Origin: Phytopseudomonas straminea
Lineage (GTDB): Bacteria; Pseudomonadota; Gammaproteobacteria; Pseudomonadales; Pseudomonadaceae
Length of the DNA stretch: 64,000 nucleotides
Direction of reading: 5' to 3'
Assembly: GCF_900112645.1 (NCBI RefSeq)
Contig: NZ_FOMO01000014.1
Span: 25,434-89,433 of the forward strand
The notes beneath the pieces were generated by a model. It worked only from the letters and a program-made list of their open reading frames with translations. It ran no database searches and was not told where the DNA came from. Positions within the stretch are counted from its first letter, which is position 1. Every line of letters starts with the position of its first letter. This document shows, piece by piece, positions 1 to 7,880 of this stretch. The translations under genes and the position numbers were made by a program.

Positions 1-1
1 T

Positions 2-967
2 GCCGATGTGGCCCGCACCTTCGCTCGCGCGATCATCATGCCCAACCTGGTTCCGCCGGTGCGCAACGCCGTCGAGGCGGGCGAGTATCGCCAGCGCATT
101 CTCGCCGCACGGCCAGCCGGCAGCCAGTTCGAGCCGCTGATGGTGCTTTACCTCACCGACCGCACCACCGGCGACGATATCCGCGCTGCCAAAGCCAGCG
201 GTTACGTGTATGCGGCGAAGATGTACCCGGCGGGCGCTACCACCAATTCCGACTCCGGCGTCACCAGCCTGGACAACATCAGCGGCGCCCTCGAGGCTCT
301 GGCCGAAACCGGCCTGCCGCTCTTGGTGCACGGCGAAGTGACCCGCTCGGAAATCGACGTGTTCGACCGTGAGAAAGCCTTCATCGACGAGCACCTGTGC
401 CGCGTCGTCGAGCGCTTCCCGACGCTCAAGGTGGTGTTCGAGCACATCACCACCGCCGATGCCGCGCAATTCGTAAAAGAGGCACCGGCCAACGTCGGCG
501 CCACCATCACCGCCCAGCACCTGCTGTACAACCGCAACCACATGCTGGTCGGCGGCATTCGCCCGCACTTCTATTGCCTGCCGATCCTCAAGCGCAACAC
601 CCACCAGCAGGCGCTGCTCGATGCGGCCACCAGCGGCAGCCCGAAATTCTTCCTGGGCACCGACTCGGCGCCCCACGCCAAGCACGCCAAGGAAAACGCC
701 TGCGGTTGTGCCGGCTGCTACACCGCCTATGCAGCCATCGAGCTGTACGCCGAGGCGTTCGAGGAGCGTGGTGCGCTGGACAAACTGGAAGGCTTCGCCA
801 GCCACTTCGGCCCGGACTTCTACAACTTGCCGCGCAACACCGACACCATCACCCTAGTGCGTGAACCCTGGGTCGCGCCGGCCAGCCTGCCGTTCGGCGA
901 GCAGACGGTGATTCCTCTGCGCGCCGGCGAACCCCTGCGCTGGCGCCTGCTGGAGGCCGGTCAATGA
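2..967 (+). CDS. pyrC: Dihydroorotase, type II (5' end outside window)
   Basis: Third step of pyrimidine synthesis: cyclises N-carbamoyl-aspartate to dihydroorotate in the cytosol. The frame is open at the left edge, so the N-terminal strand with the first HxH metal ligands (about 30 residues) is missing. Visible type II PyrC signatures are RAIIMPNLVPPV near the start, AAKMYP with the lysine that is carboxylated in the family, LLVHGEV, FEHITT and the GTDSAPHA metal/catalytic block. The stop overlaps the start of rnt by four bases (ATGA), indicating translational coupling. Identity is very secure; the true start is not visible. Confidence 0.97.
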   Translation, partial: ADVARTFARAIIMPNLVPPVRNAVEAGEYRQRILAARPAGSQFEPLMVLYLTDRTTGDDIRAAKASGYVYAAKMYPAGATTNSDSGVTSLDNISGALEALAETGLPLLVHGEVTRSEIDVFDREKAFIDEHLCRVVERFPTLKVVFEHITTADAAQFVKEAPANVGATITAQHLLYNRNHMLVGGIRPHFYCLPILKRNTHQQALLDAATSGSPKFFLGTDSAPHAKHAKENACGCAGCYTAYAAIELYAEAFEERGALDKLEGFASHFGPDFYNLPRNTDTITLVREPWVAPASLPFGEQTVIPLRAGEPLRWRLLEAGQ

Positions 968-1638
968 GTGAAGAACTGTACGACGACGAACAGGACCTGC
1001 CGACCAGCAGCGGCGCACGCCACCCAATGGCCGCGCGCTTCCGTGGCTACCTGCCGGTGGTCGTGGATGTCGAGACCGGCGGCTTCAACAGTGCAACCGA
1101 CGCCCTGCTGGAAATTGCCGCCACCACAGTCGGCATGGACGAAGGTGGCTTCCTGTACCCGGACCACACCTACTTCTTCCGGGTCGAGCCGTTCGAGGGT
1201 GCCAATATCGAACAGGCAGCGCTGGATTTCACCGGCATCAAGCTCGACCATCCACTACGCATGGCGGTCAGCGAAGAGCATGCGCTGACGGAAATCTTCC
1301 GTGGCCTGCGTAAGTCCCTCAAGGCCAACGGCTGCAAGCGTGCGATTCTGGTCGGCCACAACAGCAGCTTCGACCTCGGCTTCCTGAATGCCGCGGTCGC
1401 CCGTTGCGACCTCAAGCGCAACCCCTTCCACCCCTTCTCCAGCTTCGACACCGCGAGCCTCGCCGGCCTCGCCTACGGCCAGACCGTCCTGGCCAAGGCC
1501 TGCCAGGCCGCCGGCATCGAGTTCGATGGCCGTGAAGCCCACTCCGCCCGCTATGACACCGAGAAGACCGCCGAGCTGTTCTGCGGCATCGTCAATCGCT
1601 GGAAGGAAATGGGCGGCTGGGAAGACTTCGACGAGTGA
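964..1638 (+). CDS. rnt: Ribonuclease T
   Basis: 3'-5' exoribonuclease that trims tRNA CCA ends and matures 5S and other stable RNAs. The 224-aa length is normal. DEDD exonuclease residues are visible: D35 and E37 in VVDVETGGF, D137 in GHNSSFDLGF, and H193 with D198 in EAHSARYD. It overlaps the pyrC stop by four bases, and argC begins a few bases after its stop, so pyrC-rnt-argC is read as one transcript. pyrC next to rnt is a known Pseudomonas arrangement. Confidence 0.97.
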   Translation: MSEELYDDEQDLPTSSGARHPMAARFRGYLPVVVDVETGGFNSATDALLEIAATTVGMDEGGFLYPDHTYFFRVEPFEGANIEQAALDFTGIKLDHPLRMAVSEEHALTEIFRGLRKSLKANGCKRAILVGHNSSFDLGFLNAAVARCDLKRNPFHPFSSFDTASLAGLAYGQTVLAKACQAAGIEFDGREAHSARYDTEKTAELFCGIVNRWKEMGGWEDFDE

Positions 1639-1643
1639 ATGCC

Positions 1644-2576
1644 ATGAAAAAATACCAGATCTTCATCGATGGTCAGGCCGGCACCACGGGCCTGCAGATT
1701 CGCCAGCGCCTGGCCAATCACCCGCAGATCGAGGTGGTCACCATCGATCACGACAAGCGCCGCGACGTCGACGCCAAGCTCGCACTGATGCGCTCGGTCG
1801 ACGTCACCGTGCTGTGCCTGCCTGACGACGCCGCCAAGGAAACCGCCGCCCAGGCCCGCGAAGTCGGCTGCCGTGTGCTGGACGCCAGCTCCGCCCACCG
1901 CACCGCCAGCGACTGGGTATTCGGCATGGCCGAACTGGCCAAGGGTCAGCGCGAAGCGATCGCCAACGCCCGCGCCGTCAGCAACCCGGGTTGCTACGCC
2001 ACCGGCGCCATCCTGCTGCTGCGCCCGCTGATCGATGCTGGCCTGCTGACTGCCGATCGCGAGCTGTGCATCAACGCCGTATCCGGCTATACCGGTGGCG
2101 GCACCAAGATGGTCGAGCGCTACGAGCGCGAAGGCGCGCCGGTCTACGCCGCCTACGGCCTGGGCTTCGATCACAAGCACATTCCGGAGATCCAGCACTG
2201 GAGCGGCCTCAAGGCGCGCCCGATCTTCCAGCCGGCGGTCGGCAGCTATGACCAGGGCATGCTGGTGATGATTCCGCTGCAGGGCAGCAACGGCGCCGAG
2301 CTGCACAAAGCGCTGGCCGCCTACTACCAGGGCGAGCAGTTTGTGCAAGTGCAGCCCTACAACGAGATTGCCGCGGACACCGCACCGTTCATCACACCCC
2401 ACGGCCTGAGCGGCAGCAACCGTGCCGAGCTGCAGGTGTTCGGTGCGAGCAATGGTCAGCAGGCGCTGCTGGTAGCCAAGCTGGACAACCTGGGCAAGGG
2501 TGCCTCGGGGGCTGCGGTGCAGAACCTGAACATCATGCTGGGGCTCGAAGAAGGGCTGTGTACGCAGATCGACTGA
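1644..2576 (+). CDS. argC: N-acetyl-gamma-glutamyl-phosphate reductase, type 2
   Basis: NADPH-dependent reduction of N-acetylglutamyl phosphate to the semialdehyde in arginine synthesis. The short form of about 310 aa is typical of type 2 ArgC, against about 345 aa for type 1. Near the N-terminus is the Rossmann loop GQAGTTG (from residue 10). The catalytic cysteine is C117 in SNPGCYAT. I chose ATG at 1644 rather than the in-frame GTG at 1635 because MKKYQIF matches the usual start of the family. It is the last gene before a strong terminator. Many pseudomonads also carry a type 1 ArgC elsewhere, so this may be a second copy. Confidence 0.93.
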   Translation: MKKYQIFIDGQAGTTGLQIRQRLANHPQIEVVTIDHDKRRDVDAKLALMRSVDVTVLCLPDDAAKETAAQAREVGCRVLDASSAHRTASDWVFGMAELAKGQREAIANARAVSNPGCYATGAILLLRPLIDAGLLTADRELCINAVSGYTGGGTKMVERYEREGAPVYAAYGLGFDHKHIPEIQHWSGLKARPIFQPAVGSYDQGMLVMIPLQGSNGAELHKALAAYYQGEQFVQVQPYNEIAADTAPFITPHGLSGSNRAELQVFGASNGQQALLVAKLDNLGKGASGAAVQNLNIMLGLEEGLCTQID

Positions 2577-2594
2577 GCCCTGCCCGCCGCCCCG

Positions 2595-2621
2595 AAAAAC
2601 CGGCCACAGGCCGGTTTTTTT
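2595..2621 (+). terminator. Rho-independent terminator after argC
   Basis: The stem AAAAACCGGCC/GGCCGGTTTTT has a three-base loop and ends in a run of seven T. It lies 19 bases after the argC stop and ends the pyrC-rnt-argC transcript. Confidence 0.9.
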
Positions 2622-2718
2622 ATTGCCTGCGCGTCAGCTGTTCGGCCGATTTTCAAGGCCGTTTGCCGGCGCAGAGTACCGCCTGTCCAAAGTGTGCCAA
2701 TCAAGAGTCGGTTTATCT

Positions 2719-2747
2719 TTGACACGCATTCTCATTAACATTAGTAT
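2719..2747 (+). promoter_or_regulatory. bfd promoter with overlapping Fur-like site
   Basis: A sigma70-type promoter is readable: TTGACA at 2719-2724, a 17-base spacer, and TAGTAT at 2742-2747. The spacer and -10 contain CATTCTCATTAACATTAG (2727-2744). Its complement, with AATGAGAATG, resembles half of a Fur box, so repression by iron-loaded Fur is plausible. This fits the family: bfd releases iron from bacterioferritin and is induced by iron starvation in Pseudomonas. The promoter is a strong match; the Fur site is only a partial one. Confidence 0.65.
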
Positions 2748-2786
2748 CCTTCGCCATCAGTCTCAGCCAAGCGACGGGCCAAGCCT

Positions 2787-3005
2787 ATGTACGTCTGCCT
2801 CTGCGAAGGTGTCACCGACGGTCAGATCCGCGAAGCAATCTACGAAGGTTGCTGCAGCTACCGTGAAGTCCGTGAAACGCTGGGCGTTGCCAGTCAGTGT
2901 GGCAAATGTGCGTGCCTGGCCAAGCAAGTGGTGCGCGACACGCTGAGCGAAGTGCAGCAAACTCAGGGCGTGATGGCCTATTCGGGAAATTTTGTTGCGG
3001 CTTGA
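2787..3005 (+). CDS. bfd: Bacterioferritin-associated ferredoxin
   Basis: A 72-aa [2Fe-2S] protein that docks on bacterioferritin and passes electrons to the stored ferric core so that iron is released. The four cluster cysteines are at C4, C6, C38 and C41, the spacing expected of Bfd. It lies just upstream of bfrB but has its own terminator, so the pair can be regulated in opposite directions. The NADPH-dependent electron donor in Pseudomonas is Fpr, which is encoded just downstream of bfrB in this window. Bfd, BfrB and Fpr, the whole iron-mobilisation chain, therefore lie within 2 kb. Confidence 0.96.
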   Translation: MYVCLCEGVTDGQIREAIYEGCCSYREVRETLGVASQCGKCACLAKQVVRDTLSEVQQTQGVMAYSGNFVAA

Positions 3006-3023
3006 ATCGCCCTGTTTTGAAGA

Positions 3024-3048
3024 ACCGGATCTCGCATCCGGTTTTTTT
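3024..3048 (+). terminator. Terminator after bfd
   Basis: The stem ACCGGAT/ATCCGGT with loop CTCGC is followed by seven T. It separates bfd from bfrB. Confidence 0.85.
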
Positions 3049-3138
3049 ATGCCTGAAATTCAATGAGTTAGCGCCAAGACGCACAACTTAAACACTCTCA
3101 TTTATATTTATTTTCACTTATATTTCAATAACTTACGT

Positions 3139-3167
3139 TTGACAGCCGTATTGTGCAAGCCCAGAAT
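3139..3167 (+). promoter_or_regulatory. Candidate bfrB promoter
   Basis: TTGACA at 3139-3144 is followed after 17 bases by CAGAAT at 3162-3167, a fair -10 element. The flanking 3090-3140 stretch is AT-rich. It lies 36 bases before the chosen bfrB start. No convincing operator was seen. Confidence 0.45.
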
Positions 3168-3202
3168 TCGCCATCGGTTACTCAATTTCGGTGGGCATGC
3201 AC

Positions 3203-3673
3203 ATGAAAGGCGACAAGAAAGTCATCCAGCATTTGAACAAGATACTCGGCAACGAGCTGGTCGCGATCAACCAGTACTTCCTGCACGCCCGCATGTACGA
3301 AGACTGGGGCCTGACCAAGCTGGGCAAGCACGAGTACCACGAATCCATCGACGAGATGAAGCACGCCGACAAGCTCATCAAGCGCATCCTGTTCCTTGAA
3401 GGTCTGCCGAACCTGCAGGACCTGGGCAAGATCTTGATTGGTGAGAACACCCAGGAAATGCTCGAGTGCGATCTGAAGATCGAGCACAAGGCGCATATCG
3501 ACCTGAAAGAAGCCATCGCCTACTGCGAAAGCGTCGGCGACTACGCCAGCCGCGAACTGCTCGAGGACATCCTCGAATCCGAGGAAGAGCACATCGACTG
3601 GCTGGAAACCCAGCTGAGCCTGATCAAGGCAGTTGGTCTGCAGAATTACCTGCAATCGCAGATGGACGAATAA
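3203..3673 (+). CDS. bfrB: Bacterioferritin
   Basis: 24-mer haem-containing iron-storage protein. I chose ATG at 3203 because MKGDKKVIQHLN is the family's standard N-terminus; the frame extends to GTG at 3191. Counting from there, all expected residues are present: ferroxidase ligands E18, E51, H54, E94, E127 and H130, and the haem-ligating M52. Length is 156 aa, as usual. It acts with Bfd (upstream) and Fpr (downstream, opposite strand) in storing and releasing iron. The ribosome-binding site is weak. Confidence 0.96.
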   Translation: MKGDKKVIQHLNKILGNELVAINQYFLHARMYEDWGLTKLGKHEYHESIDEMKHADKLIKRILFLEGLPNLQDLGKILIGENTQEMLECDLKIEHKAHIDLKEAIAYCESVGDYASRELLEDILESEEEHIDWLETQLSLIKAVGLQNYLQSQMDE

Positions 3674-3692
3674 TCGTCGACTGCAACGAAAG

Positions 3693-3719
3693 ACGGGAGC
3701 CAAGGCTCCCGTTTTTTTT
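3693..3719 (+). terminator. Terminator after bfrB
   Basis: The stem ACGGGAGCC/GGCTCCCGT with a two-base loop is followed by eight T, directly after the bfrB stop. Confidence 0.88.
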
Positions 3720-3734
3720 GCCTGCACTGGGCAT

Positions 3735-3771
3735 AAAAAACCGGAGAGCCTTAAGGGCACTCCGGTTTTTT
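3735..3771. terminator. Bidirectional terminator between bfrB and fpr
   Basis: The twelve-base arms AAAAAACCGGAG/CTCCGGTTTTTT give a U-tract on either strand. It can stop both bfrB read-through and the convergent fpr transcript. Confidence 0.75.
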
Positions 3772-3775
3772 CTAC

Positions 3776-3908
3776 TAGTGACTCAGGGAGCTTGCGAGCT
3801 AGAGCCATGCAAGGCGAAAACTGGCGAAAAAGCGGAGTGTACTTTTGTACATGGGCATTTTGAGTCAGTTTTCAACGCAGCAGGGCCGACGCGCAGCTGC
3901 TCAACAAA
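3776..3908. repeat. Long hairpin intergenic repeat, copy 1
   Basis: One of four related intergenic repeats (see 15211, 35633, 63546). It shares GCGAGCTAGAGCCAT, CAAGGCGAAAAC, the AAGCGGAG block, GGGCATTTTGAG and AACGCAGCAGGGCCGACGCGCAG with copy 3. The internal arms AAAACTG/CAGTTTT pair around a central TGTAC/GTACA dyad. Outer arms are eroded here. It lies between the convergent genes bfrB and fpr. Not coding. Confidence 0.75.
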
Positions 3909-4688
3909 TCACTTCTCGACGAAGGCGCGCTCGATCAGATAGTCACCCGGCTCACGCATGCGCGGCGAAATCTTCAGGCCGAAGCTGTCGAGCACTTCGC
4001 TGGTTTCGTCGAGCATGCTCGGGCTGCCGCAGATCATCGCGCGGTCGTCCTGCGGGTTGATCGGCGGCAGGCCGATATCGGCGAACAGTTTGCCGCTGCG
4101 CATCAGGTCGGTCAGGCGGCCCTGATTCTCGAACGGCTCGCGGGTCACTGTGGGGTAATAGATCAGCTTTTCCTTCAGCGCCTCGCCGAAGAATTCGTTC
4201 TGCGGCAGGTGCTCGGTGATGAATTCGCGGTAAGCCACTTCATTCACGTAGCGCACGCCGTGAACCAGGATCACCTTCTCGAAACGCTCGTAGGTTTCCG
4301 GGTCCTGAATCACGCTCATGAACGGCGCCAGCCCCGTGCCGGTGCTGAGCAGGTACAGGTGCTTGCCGGGGTTGAGGTCATCGAGCACCAGGGTTCCGGT
4401 GGGCTTCTTGCTGATGATGACTTCGTCACCTTCCTTGAGGTGCTGCAGTTGGGAGGTCAGCGGGCCATCGGGCACTTTGATGCTGAAGAACTCCAGATGC
4501 TCTTCCCAGTTCGGGCTGGCGATGGAATAAGCACGCATGAGCGGACGGCCATTTTCCTGCTGCAGGCCGATCATCACGAACTGGCCATTCTCGAAGCGCA
4601 GGCCCGGGTCGCGGGTGCACTTGAAGCTGAACAGCGTGTCATTCCAGTGGTGAACACTCAGAACGCGTTCGTGGTTCATGTTGCTCAT
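3909..4688 (-). CDS. fpr: Ferredoxin-NADP+ reductase
   Basis: FAD-dependent reductase moving electrons between NADPH and ferredoxins or Bfd. It is 259 aa from MSNMNHERVLSV, preceded by AGGAG; a longer frame to 4733 lacks family similarity. The FAD motif RAYSIASP is near residue 50. The NADPH loop STGTGLAPF is near 110, and MICGSPSM with the C-terminal ERAFVEK is typical of the bacterial subclass. It is divergent from finR, the LysR regulator known to activate fprA in pseudomonads under oxidative stress. Together with bfd and bfrB it completes an iron-release module. Confidence 0.95.
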   Translation of the reverse strand: MSNMNHERVLSVHHWNDTLFSFKCTRDPGLRFENGQFVMIGLQQENGRPLMRAYSIASPNWEEHLEFFSIKVPDGPLTSQLQHLKEGDEVIISKKPTGTLVLDDLNPGKHLYLLSTGTGLAPFMSVIQDPETYERFEKVILVHGVRYVNEVAYREFITEHLPQNEFFGEALKEKLIYYPTVTREPFENQGRLTDLMRSGKLFADIGLPPINPQDDRAMICGSPSMLDETSEVLDSFGLKISPRMREPGDYLIERAFVEK

Positions 4689-4808
4689 GTACGGTGGCTC
4701 CTGAAAAGTCGGGGCGCTGATGTTAAAGCGCAATTGCGCGGCATTCTAATCGCGCCCAGAATATCTGTTAAATGAATTATCAAGATATGGGTTATCGGTT
4801 ATATAGAT
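4689..4808. promoter_or_regulatory. fpr/finR divergent control region
   Basis: AT-rich 120-base region between the two divergent starts. Several ATAT dyads occur at about 4760-4810 (for example GATAT...ATATAG), which is the kind of T-N11-A-like symmetry used by LysR proteins. FinR should bind here, but I cannot fix one operator. Confidence 0.4.
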
Positions 4809-5735
4809 ATGCGATTTACACTTCGTCAGCTCCAGGTCTTCGTTGCCGTCGCTCAGCAGGAGAGCGTGTCCCGGGCTGCTTCCCAGCTCGCCCTGTCGCA
4901 ATCGGCCGCCAGTACCTCGATCACCGAACTGGAACGGCAATCGAGCTGCCAGCTGTTCGACCGCGCCGGCAAGCGCCTGAGCCTCAATGCCTTGGGCCGC
5001 CAGTTGTTGCCCCAGGCGGTCGCCCTGCTCGATCAGGCGAAGGAAATCGAAGACCTTCTGAACGGTAAATCCGGCTTCGGTTCACTGGCAGTGGGCGCCA
5101 CCCTGACCATCGGCAATTACCTGGCCACTTTGCTGATCGGCGGTTTCATGAAGGTCCACCCGGAAAGCCAGGTGAAATTGCACGTGCAGAACACCGCGCA
5201 TATCGTGCAACAGGTGGCCCACTACGAAATTGACCTGGGTCTGATCGAGGGCGACTGCAACCACCCGGACATCGAGGTGCAGAGCTGGGTCGAGGACGAG
5301 TTGGTGGTGTTCTGCGCGCCGCAACACCCATTGGCGCAACGCGGCCAGGTGGGCATTCGCGAATTGAGCGGCCAAGACTGGATCCTGCGTGAACAGGGCT
5401 CCGGCACCCGGCTGACCTTCGACCAGGCCATGCGCCACCACTCCACATCCCTCAACGTGCGCCTCGAGTTGGAACACACCGAGGCGATCAAGCGCGCCGT
5501 AGAGTCCGGCCTGGGCATCAGCTGCATTTCACGGCTGGCGCTGCGCGATGCCTTTCGCCGCGGCAGCCTGGTACCGGTGGAAACACCGGACCTGGATCTG
5601 CGCCGGCAGTTCTATTTCATCTGGCACCGGCAGAAATACCAAACTGCCGCCATGCGCGAATTTCTCGACATGTGCCGGGCACTGACCGCCGGCATTCGCC
5701 GCAGCGACGAGATCGTATTGCCCGAAGTCCGCTAG
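4809..5735 (+). CDS. finR: LysR-type regulator, FinR-like
   Basis: 308-aa LysR regulator. The winged helix-turn-helix covers residues 1-60 (LRQLQVFVAVAQQES ... SQSAASTSITELE), followed by a periplasmic-binding-protein-like effector domain from about 90 to 290. The divergent position with fpr is that of FinR, described in Pseudomonas as the activator of fprA during superoxide and osmotic stress; that role is inferred from context. The stop overlaps the convergent dgkA stop by four bases. Confidence 0.82.
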   Translation: MRFTLRQLQVFVAVAQQESVSRAASQLALSQSAASTSITELERQSSCQLFDRAGKRLSLNALGRQLLPQAVALLDQAKEIEDLLNGKSGFGSLAVGATLTIGNYLATLLIGGFMKVHPESQVKLHVQNTAHIVQQVAHYEIDLGLIEGDCNHPDIEVQSWVEDELVVFCAPQHPLAQRGQVGIRELSGQDWILREQGSGTRLTFDQAMRHHSTSLNVRLELEHTEAIKRAVESGLGISCISRLALRDAFRRGSLVPVETPDLDLRRQFYFIWHRQKYQTAAMREFLDMCRALTAGIRRSDEIVLPEVR

Positions 5736-6097
5736 CCAAGCAGGATAAGCGCCCACACGCTACCGATCAGCGTCAGGGCCACCAGTTGGGCGGCGCTGCC
5801 CATGTCCTTGGCGGTTTTGGACAGCGGATGCAGGTCCAGGGAAATGCGGTCGATGGCCGCTTCGACCGCCGAATTGAGCAGTTCGACGATCAGCGCCAGG
5901 AGGCACACGGCAACCATCAGCGCGCGCTCGACGCGGCTTACGTCGAGCAGCAGCGCAACGGGAATCAGCACCACGTTGAGCAGCACCAGCTGGCGGAACG
6001 CCGCCTCGCCAGTGAAAGCGGCGCGCAGTCCATCGAGCGAATAGCCTGCGGCGTTGAGGACGCGCTTTAAACCGGTTTGACCTTTGAACGGTGACAT
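5732..6097 (-). CDS. dgkA: Diacylglycerol kinase
   Basis: Small inner-membrane kinase that recycles diacylglycerol to phosphatidic acid. About 121 aa with three membrane helices and the DgkA signature around ELLNSAVEAAIDR and HPLSKTAKDMGSAAQ, which carries the catalytic glutamates. Start is placed at MSPFKGQTGLKR, the family N-terminus; the frame extends to 6142 without support, and no clear ribosome-binding site is seen. The neighbouring erdR-like regulator is also its neighbour in P. aeruginosa. Confidence 0.92.
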   Translation of the reverse strand: MSPFKGQTGLKRVLNAAGYSLDGLRAAFTGEAAFRQLVLLNVVLIPVALLLDVSRVERALMVAVCLLALIVELLNSAVEAAIDRISLDLHPLSKTAKDMGSAAQLVALTLIGSVWALILLG

Positions 6098-6177
6098 GGG
6101 CATCGGACTATGACGGGAAAGGCGCGCAGGGTACGCGAGCACACCGTGAAAATCTCGTGAAATGCGCCAGCAACGCG

Positions 6178-6828
6178 TCAGGCGGCCGGCACGCTCTCCA
6201 GTTGCTGCAACAGCAATGCCGCCTGGGTGCGGGTGCGCACGCCTAGCTTGCGGAAAATGGCCGTCACGTGAGCCTTGACCGTCGCTTCGGAAACGCTCAG
6301 TTCATAGGCAATCTGCTTGTTCAGCAGCCCTTCGCAGACCATGGTCAGCACACGGAACTGCTGGGGCGTCAGGCTGGCCAACCCGGCGCTGGCGGCCTTG
6401 GCCTCGCTGGACAGGCTGACCGCCTCCTCGCTTTGCGGCGGCCACCACACCTCGCCTTCCAGCACCTGGCGCACCGCCTTCTGAATCACTTCGAGGGAGC
6501 TGGATTTGGGAATGAAACCGCTGGCGCCGAACTCACGGGCACGTACCACTACCGCTGCTTCTTCCTGAGCGGAGATCATCACCACCGGAATCTGCGGGTA
6601 TTGCCCACGCAGCAGCACCAGCCCGGAGAACCCGTAGGCGCCGGGCATGTTGAGGTCGAGCAGAACCAGATCCCAATCGGTCTTCTCGGCCAGCCGGGCT
6701 TCCAGCTCGGCGATGCTGGCGACCTCCACCAGGCGCGCGCCAGCGCCCAGGCCCATCGTCAGGGCCTGCTGCAGCGCACTGCGAAACAGCGGATGATCAT
6801 CAGCAATCAGGATTTCGTAAGCGACCAT
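6178..6828 (-). CDS. erdR: Response regulator, ErdR/CrbR-like (NarL/LuxR type)
   Basis: 216-aa response regulator. The receiver domain has the acidic pair in ADDHPLF and the phosphorylated aspartate in LVLLDLNMPG. The C-terminal LuxR helix-turn-helix covers about 150-210 (LTPQQFRVLTMVCEGLLNKQIAYELSVSEATVKAH). Sequence and the dgkA neighbour match ErdR of P. aeruginosa, which controls ethanol and acetate metabolism (acetyl-CoA synthetase) together with an orphan kinase. The kinase is not in this window. Start is at MVAYEIL, preceded by AGGATC. Confidence 0.82.
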   Translation of the reverse strand: MVAYEILIADDHPLFRSALQQALTMGLGAGARLVEVASIAELEARLAEKTDWDLVLLDLNMPGAYGFSGLVLLRGQYPQIPVVMISAQEEAAVVVRAREFGASGFIPKSSSLEVIQKAVRQVLEGEVWWPPQSEEAVSLSSEAKAASAGLASLTPQQFRVLTMVCEGLLNKQIAYELSVSEATVKAHVTAIFRKLGVRTRTQAALLLQQLESVPAA

Positions 6829-6983
6829 GGCAGATCCTGTTCTTCTTATAGGCATACCGTGCTGCAGACCCCATTTGCCTGACAGCGTGACGTACGGTGC
6901 CCACCAGCATGCCCAGCGCAGGCGGGGTGGTCAAGCGCAGCGCTTTGCGGCAAAGTCTGCGCCTTTTTTGCAGGAAGCTTTCG

Positions 6984-7880
6984 ATGCCCAACCACGAACT
7001 GCGCGCCGACCTGTTGATGCTGCTTACCGCGCTGATCTGGGGTTCGTCCTTCGTCGCCCAGCGCCTGGGCATGGATGCCGTCGGCCCCTTTCTGTATAGC
7101 GGCCTGCGTTTCGCCCTGGCGGTGATCGTGCTGTTGCCGGTGATCATGCTACTGCGCCGCCGTAGCGCCCAGTCGGCCTCGCCCATCAATCGCCCGGTGC
7201 TGCTCGGCGGCAGCCTGATGGGTGCGGTGCTGGCCCTAGGCATCAACCTGCAGCAGGTCGGCCTGCTGTTCACCAGCGTCACCAACTCAGGCTTTATCAC
7301 CGGCCTCTATGTAATCATGGTGCCGCTGCTTGGCCTGCTGCTGGGGCACAAGACCGGGCTGGGCATCTGGCTCGGCGCCTCGCTGGCGGTGATCGGTATG
7401 TTCCTGCTCAGCGTCGGCGACGGTTTCCACGTCGCCTCCGGTGACCTGCTGCAACTGGCCGGCGCCTTTGTATGGGGTATCCATGTGCTGCTGGTGAGCT
7501 TTTTCGCCACCCGCCATGACGCCCTGGTGCTAGCCCTGGTGCAGTTCATCACTTGCGCTCTGATCAGTCTCGCCCTGGCGCTGCTGTTCGAACCACTGCC
7601 CGGCGCCGATATCGCCCGCGCACTGCCGGCCATCGCCTACGGCGGCATCCTCGGTGTGGGCGTGGGCTTCACCCTGCAGGTGATTGCGCAGAAACATGCC
7701 ATCGCTTCCCACGCGGCGATCATTCTGTCCCTGGAAGCCGTGTTCGCTGCCATCGCCGGCGCACTGTTGCTCGGCGAGGCGTTGTCTTCACGAGGCTATG
7801 TCGGCTGTGCGCTGATGTTCGCCGGCATGCTGCTCGCCCAACTGTGGCCCAAGCCGGCTGCGGTCAGAGAAATGGTTTGA
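6984..7880 (+). CDS. EamA/DMT-family transporter
   Basis: 298-aa integral membrane protein with about ten hydrophobic helices arranged as two EamA repeats. The family motif LIWGSSFVAQR is at the N-terminus, and the second repeat ends in SLEAVFAAIAGALLLGE. Start at 6984 is preceded by AGGAAG; the frame extends to 6897 without support. The substrate is unknown; members export amino acids or metabolites. The last 17 bases overlap the convergent DTW-domain gene. Confidence 0.88.
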   Translation: MPNHELRADLLMLLTALIWGSSFVAQRLGMDAVGPFLYSGLRFALAVIVLLPVIMLLRRRSAQSASPINRPVLLGGSLMGAVLALGINLQQVGLLFTSVTNSGFITGLYVIMVPLLGLLLGHKTGLGIWLGASLAVIGMFLLSVGDGFHVASGDLLQLAGAFVWGIHVLLVSFFATRHDALVLALVQFITCALISLALALLFEPLPGADIARALPAIAYGGILGVGVGFTLQVIAQKHAIASHAAIILSLEAVFAAIAGALLLGEALSSRGYVGCALMFAGMLLAQLWPKPAAVREMV

